Assembly: GCA_017458865.1 (NCBI GenBank)
Contig: JAFSZW010000445.1
Location: 1 to 8,685 of the forward strand
Length of the DNA: 8,685 bases
Source of the DNA: Clostridia bacterium
GTDB lineage: Bacteria; Bacillota; Clostridia; Christensenellales; Aristaeellaceae
Direction of reading: 5' to 3'
The notes under the pieces are model-generated. The model ran no database searches. It was not told the DNA's origin and saw nothing but the letters and a program-made list of their open reading frames with translations. Of this stretch, positions 5,825-8,685 are shown piece by piece. Positions within the stretch are counted from its first letter, which is position 1. Every line of letters begins with the position of its first letter. The position numbers and the translations under genes were made by a program.

Positions 5825-7696
5825 TTACCTCTTGAATGAGTACTTGGGGAATACGCTGATGCGCAGAATGGCGTCTGCATAAGGGGTCATTGTCAGCACA
5901 TAGCTGTGCTGCTGATCCGTTTCGGGGACGGTCATCGGCGGCGCGTCGCAGTTGCCATCCGTTGTCAGCCATAGACCGGCTGGGACGGCACGTGCCCGCA
6001 GCGAAACCAGCGTTTCGTCCATGTCGGTAACCACCTCAATCGGCTCATCCGTGACAATGGCATGACTGAAAGCGGCCTCTGTCACATAGGTTATCTCGCC
6101 GGTTTCAAGCTGGGACTGCTGCGCCTCAAGCGCCGCACAGTACAGAACGGGACCACGCAGGACAGATACGGCCTGATGGTACCCGGACTCAATCTGCGGC
6201 TTCATGGGAAGGTTCAATGTGACAATGTCACCATCATGCCACTGACGGGAAATGACCAGGAAGGGCGTGCCCTTGGCCTCAACGGTATCTCCCTGAATGT
6301 GGGCGGATGCGTGGTTTGCCCAGGCGGGTATGCGCAGCCTCAGCGGGAATGCGATATCTTTGTCCATCCTGAGATGGATTCGAACGGTGCCGGAACTCGG
6401 ATAGTTTGACTCCACTGTGAGCTGGATCTGGGCATCCTTGAGCCGGTAGCGCACCTGGCAGGGCGCGTAGCCCATTGCGCAGAGCCCGTCATCTCTTGAG
6501 AGCATCCACTGATGCATCAGGAAACGGGGGATAACCGGCAGGATGGCGCCGAGCGCTTCCTTTTCGCTGATTGCAAAGAGTGCGGCATCCGTTTTTGCGA
6601 ACGGGAAACGATCGCCGGTGCAGATGCTGATCTGGTTGGTCTGCTGGATGCTCTGCACGGCGTGCATGTCTTTCGCGAAAGCGGACTCAATGACGTTATA
6701 GAAGATGCGTTCCCACTGATCCGCAAACTGTACGCCGTCCGGACAGGTAAACAGCGTTTCAAAAGAGGCCTCCATCTCCGCAGCTGCCGCTACGCTGATG
6801 CCCCTTGACGGGTTCGTTCCGGCCAGCAGAGGATCGGCAGCGATGCCACCGGAGGGTGTGCCGTGCAGATGGTTCATGCGGGCGAGGCCATGTTCGGCGG
6901 CACTCAGATGCTTGGCACTGCCGGTAATGACGCCGTAAAGTGCCACAGCTCTCAGTCCTTCTGCCAGGTTGGCGCCGCTGCCGGTCTGCCTGAGTTTCTC
7001 CAGATACTCGTTGCTGCCGTCACTTTCCTTCCAGTTCTCACGCATGATCTGGTTTGAGATCGGTGTCCGGTGCGGGAAGGAATGGAACAGAGACGTATAG
7101 TCGGCACTCTGGCGAACCAGCAGCTCGAGAACCGGGATGAACGCTTTCTGGCCGGTGATGTTGTAGGCCAGGATACCGGCATCAAGCGTATCTGCGGTAT
7201 GAAGCGCATCCTCAGCACTCAGCGGATTGTCCCGGATGGCAGACTGGAGATATTTGAAATAGCGGAGGATAAAGGACAGGTACTGCTTCTCGCCTGTGAT
7301 GGAATAGGCAGCCGAAAGCGCGCGGAGCATGGTTGAGCGGGAAGCAAAGGAAGCACCATCGCCGCCGAAAGAGCCGTCCTCGCGCTGCTGTTCCACGGCG
7401 CGGCGGGCGAGACTGAGTGCCTCACGCTCGAGCTCTTTGTCTGCCAGAAGGGCGGAGGTGCGGAGCATGGCCTCAAGGGCTCTGCCGGCTGCGGGATCTG
7501 CACTCAGGGAACCTCCGTAAAAAATACTTTCAGGTCCGGCCTCAGGGATAAGAGAAGGAATGCCGGAAAGGAAACCGGCCCGAAGGGCGATCAGCTGCTC
7601 CCGGAGCTTTCCGGCTGCGCGGATAGCCCCTGCGGGCAGCGGGGCAAACGGGTTGCTGATAAACGGACTCCTGTTAAAGAATGTTCTGGTCAGCAT
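5825..7696 (-). CDS. GH127/DUF1680-like glycosidase-fold protein with a missing active site
   Basis: 623 residues with no signal peptide, so probably cytoplasmic. Positions count from the ATG at 7696; the frame also opens at a TTG at 7711, but that TTG lies against the GGAGG that serves the ATG. The helical (alpha/alpha) barrel and C-terminal beta-sandwich pattern of DUF1680 is recognisable: EDGSFG (106-111), YSITGEKQYLSFILRYFKYL (131-150), HGTPSGGIAADPLLAGTNPSRG (278-299), ADQWERIFYNV (325-335), DMHAVQSIQQTNQI (343-356), FPLRLRIPAWA (450-460), LNLPM (494-498) and RGPVLYC (514-520). Active relatives such as beta-L-arabinofuranosidase HypBA1 use a Glu and three Cys around zinc; in this branch they appear as G-x-E-x-C and GCCTAN. 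Here the matching positions read GISVA (299-303) and GAI (383-385), so Glu and all Cys are absent and a few residues after GAI are deleted. No intact CC pair occurs anywhere. It is probably not a GH127-type hydrolase; a sugar-binding or regulatory role is possible. First gene of an operon with the two-component genes. Confidence 0.75.
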   Translation of the reverse strand: MLTRTFFNRSPFISNPFAPLPAGAIRAAGKLREQLIALRAGFLSGIPSLIPEAGPESIFYGGSLSADPAAGRALEAMLRTSALLADKELEREALSLARRAVEQQREDGSFGGDGASFASRSTMLRALSAAYSITGEKQYLSFILRYFKYLQSAIRDNPLSAEDALHTADTLDAGILAYNITGQKAFIPVLELLVRQSADYTSLFHSFPHRTPISNQIMRENWKESDGSNEYLEKLRQTGSGANLAEGLRAVALYGVITGSAKHLSAAEHGLARMNHLHGTPSGGIAADPLLAGTNPSRGISVAAAAEMEASFETLFTCPDGVQFADQWERIFYNVIESAFAKDMHAVQSIQQTNQISICTGDRFPFAKTDAALFAISEKEALGAILPVIPRFLMHQWMLSRDDGLCAMGYAPCQVRYRLKDAQIQLTVESNYPSSGTVRIHLRMDKDIAFPLRLRIPAWANHASAHIQGDTVEAKGTPFLVISRQWHDGDIVTLNLPMKPQIESGYHQAVSVLRGPVLYCAALEAQQSQLETGEITYVTEAAFSHAIVTDEPIEVVTDMDETLVSLRARAVPAGLWLTTDGNCDAPPMTVPETDQQHSYVLTMTPYADAILRISVFPKYSFKR

Positions 7697-7704
7697 ATGG
7701 AAAA

Positions 7705-7709
7705 CCTCC
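7705..7709 (-). promoter_or_regulatory. Ribosome-binding site fixing the GH127-like start
   Basis: GGAGG on the minus strand lies 8 bases before the ATG at 7696-7694. The alternative TTG start at 7711 lies directly against this sequence and has no site of its own, so the ATG is preferred. Confidence 0.8.
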
Positions 7710-7759
7710 AATCAATGAATTGGATGCTCATAAACGGATGCGGTTTGAGATAATAGAAA

Positions 7760-7778
7760 GGACAGATAAAAGCTGTCC
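7760..7778. promoter_or_regulatory. Dyad GGACAG-N7-CTGTCC in the operon leader
   Basis: Perfect 6-bp arms at 7760-7765 and 7773-7778 with a 7-base loop. The dyad lies between the candidate promoter and the GH127-like gene. A second, weaker promoter reading overlaps it: CGGACA (7779-7774), 18 bases, TATTAT (7755-7750) on the minus strand. It may be an operator or a small RNA hairpin; no evidence distinguishes them. Confidence 0.3.
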
Positions 7779-7796
7779 GGCATCCTGTTTGGATTC

Positions 7797-7812
7797 ATCT
7801 GTGAATACAGAT
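7797..7812. promoter_or_regulatory. Dyad ATCTGT-N4-ACAGAT over the predicted transcription start
   Basis: Perfect 6-bp arms (7797-7802 and 7807-7812) directly adjoin the candidate -10 box of the minus-strand operon and cover the expected +1 near 7806. This is a classic position for a repressor operator. The binding protein is unknown. Confidence 0.4.
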
Positions 7813-7841
7813 AGTTTACAACGCAATTCCCGTTCCGTCAA
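7813..7841 (-). promoter_or_regulatory. Candidate promoter of the GH127-like/two-component operon
   Basis: On the minus strand TTGACG (7841-7836, 5 of 6 consensus) is followed after 17 bases by TAAACT (7818-7813, 4 of 6). The leader to the ATG at 7696 would be about 110 bases. The -35 box coincides with the first block (GTCAA) of the intergenic repeat copy 2. Confidence 0.45.
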
Positions 7842-7923
7842 CTGACCGGACGTGCGAAAAATCGCCGCTGCAGCCGGACCGGAGTGCCCCGGACCAAAGA
7901 TGCATCCTGCACAGAAAATGACA
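7837..7923 (+). repeat. Intergenic repeat, copy 2 (partner at 1561-1634)
   Basis: Blocks in the same order as copy 1: GTCAA (7837-7841), CCGGA (7846-7850), TGCGAAAAATCG (7853-7864), CATCCTG (7903-7909) and CACAGAAAATGACA (7910-7923). Relative to copy 1 this copy lacks 3 bases before TGCGAAA and 3 bases after CATCCTG, and has about 20 extra bases in the middle. CACAGA (7910-7915) pairs with TCTGTG (7924-7929), so its right end is a dyad that copy 1 does not share. Confidence 0.5.
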
Positions 7924-7929
7924 TCTGTG

Positions 7930-8078
7930 GTCGGATTGCTGCGTGAATGGCAGCGATATAAAACGCATCCATTTGATCAGTAGCATTTTGAGTTCAGATG
8001 GAGTACAATATGCAGGCTCTGCCGTGCCAATAATCCGCAGGCCGATGAGGACGCGGACAGGCTGACAGGGGAACAACC
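7930..8078. other. Leader region of the GH13 gene, no clear promoter
   Basis: No gene is visible. Two -10-like strings occur, TATAAA (7957-7962) and TACAAT (8004-8009), but neither has a good -35 box at 16-18 bases. If one is used, an activator such as the adjacent response regulator could be needed. I see no terminator or riboswitch landmark. Confidence 0.3.
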
Positions 8079-8084
8079 AGGAGG
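8079..8084 (+). promoter_or_regulatory. Ribosome-binding site of the GH13 gene
   Basis: AGGAGG lies 9 bases before the ATG at 8094, a strong match to the 16S rRNA tail. It fixes the start of an open frame that leaves the window. Confidence 0.85.
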
Positions 8085-8093
8085 AAAACTGAC

Positions 8094-8685
8094 ATGGCAA
8101 AAACGACAGATCCAAAGCTGCAGTTGCAGGTGATCTATTCTATTTTTGTGCGAAATCATACAGCGGAGGGCACGTTCAGGGCTGTGATCCCGGACCTGCC
8201 GCGCATCAGGGCATTGGGCGCCGACATTATCTGGCTCCTGCCGATTCACCCGATTGGTGAGAAGAACAGGAAGGGAACGCTTGGCAGTCCCTATTCAATC
8301 TCGGACTACCGTGCGGTGAACCCGGAACTGGGAACGCTTGAGGATCTCAAAGCACTTGTTGAGGCCATTCATGACAATGGCATGAAATGCATCATAGATG
8401 TGGTTTACAATCACACCAGCCCGGATGCGGTGTATACCCGTACCCATCCGGAGTTTTACTTCAGGAAGCCGGATGGTTCCTTTGGCAACCGGGTCGGCGA
8501 CTGGAGCGATATCATTGATCTTGACTACAATGTGCCTGGGCTCTGGGACGCGCAGTGCGAGGCCCTCTGTTACTGGGCGGATATTGTGGACGGATTCCGC
8601 TGCGATGTAGCCTCTTTTGTGCCGGCAGCATTCTGGACGCGTGCCCGCCAGACAATTGAGGCCAAACATCCTGATTTCATCTGGC
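8094..8685 (+). CDS. GH13 alpha-amylase-family enzyme, N-terminal part
   Basis: The first 197 codons of an open frame that continues past the window end. It starts MAKTTDPKLQLQVIYSIF with no signal peptide, so the enzyme is probably cytoplasmic and acts on imported malto-oligosaccharides or other alpha-glucans. The GH13 (beta/alpha)8 barrel is clear: VIYSIFVRNHTAEGTF (13-28) at strand 1, GADIIWLLPIHPIGE (42-56) at strand 2, SPYSISDYRAVNPELGT (65-81), conserved region I DVVYNHTS (102-109) and region II GFRCDVASF (167-175) with invariant R169 and nucleophile D171. The acid/base Glu and the last catalytic Asp lie beyond the edge, so completeness and exact specificity are unknown. It is divergent from the GH127-like/two-component operon across a shared 397-bp region, so shared control is plausible. 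Family assignment is secure. Confidence 0.92.
   Translation, partial: MAKTTDPKLQLQVIYSIFVRNHTAEGTFRAVIPDLPRIRALGADIIWLLPIHPIGEKNRKGTLGSPYSISDYRAVNPELGTLEDLKALVEAIHDNGMKCIIDVVYNHTSPDAVYTRTHPEFYFRKPDGSFGNRVGDWSDIIDLDYNVPGLWDAQCEALCYWADIVDGFRCDVASFVPAAFWTRARQTIEAKHPDFIW

Noticed and set aside
7690..7731. Leader peptide of 13 codons overlapping the GH127-like start
   Set aside because: The frame from the ATG at 7731 stops just past the real start, but it has no ribosome-binding site and no run of regulatory codons.
251..7954. 11-mer TGAATGGCAGC shared by 251-261 and 7944-7954
   Set aside because: Several exact 11-mer matches are expected by chance in a window of this length, and the flanks do not align.
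7947..7961. CcpA cre-like site upstream of the GH13 gene
   Set aside because: It keeps the central CG but has two mismatches to the consensus at fixed positions. A match this loose is expected by chance in about 400 bases.

Overview
The window looks like chromosomal DNA of a moderately G+C-rich Bacillota (Firmicutes) bacterium. MurG is of the Firmicutes/Clostridia type, the ribose-phosphate pyrophosphokinase homologue is of the long (about 400-residue) type I associate with Clostridia and Erysipelotrichia, Shine-Dalgarno sequences are strong (GGAGG, AGGAGG), and sigma-A-like promoters are recognisable. The genus cannot be fixed from sequence alone. I see no phage, IS element, CRISPR array, tRNA or rRNA.

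Layout. (1) 1-1338, minus strand: the 5' end of mnmG (tRNA wobble-uridine modification) lies downstream of a complete murG (lipid II synthesis), which has a near-consensus promoter at 1371-1399. (2) 1339-1933: a 595-bp divergent intergenic region. It holds the murG promoter, one copy of an apparent intergenic repeat (1561-1634), and a prs promoter surrounded by palindromes and inverted repeats. (3) 1934-3151, plus strand: a PRPP synthase homologue, ended by a hairpin at 3160-3188 that can serve both converging transcripts. (4) 3207-7696, minus strand: an apparently single operon, read in the order GH127/DUF1680-like protein, OmpR-family response regulator, PAS-containing sensor histidine kinase. 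The genes are separated by 3 bp and then overlap by 4 bp, so translational coupling is likely. (5) 7697-8093: a second divergent intergenic region with a candidate promoter for the operon, several dyads built on ACAG/CTGT, and a second copy of the repeat. (6) 8094 to the end, plus strand: the first 197 residues of a cytoplasmic GH13 alpha-amylase-family enzyme.

How it may work together. The left part is housekeeping: translation fidelity, cell wall and PRPP supply. The right part is a candidate carbohydrate-response locus in which a two-component system is encoded with a glycosidase-like protein and faces a GH13 glucan-acting enzyme. The most unusual point is that the GH127-like protein keeps the family scaffold but, by recalled alignment, has lost the Glu and all three Cys of the zinc-thiolate active site. 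It may be a pseudo-glycosidase co-opted for sensing or binding. That role is inference; the residue loss and the gene coupling are visible in the sequence.
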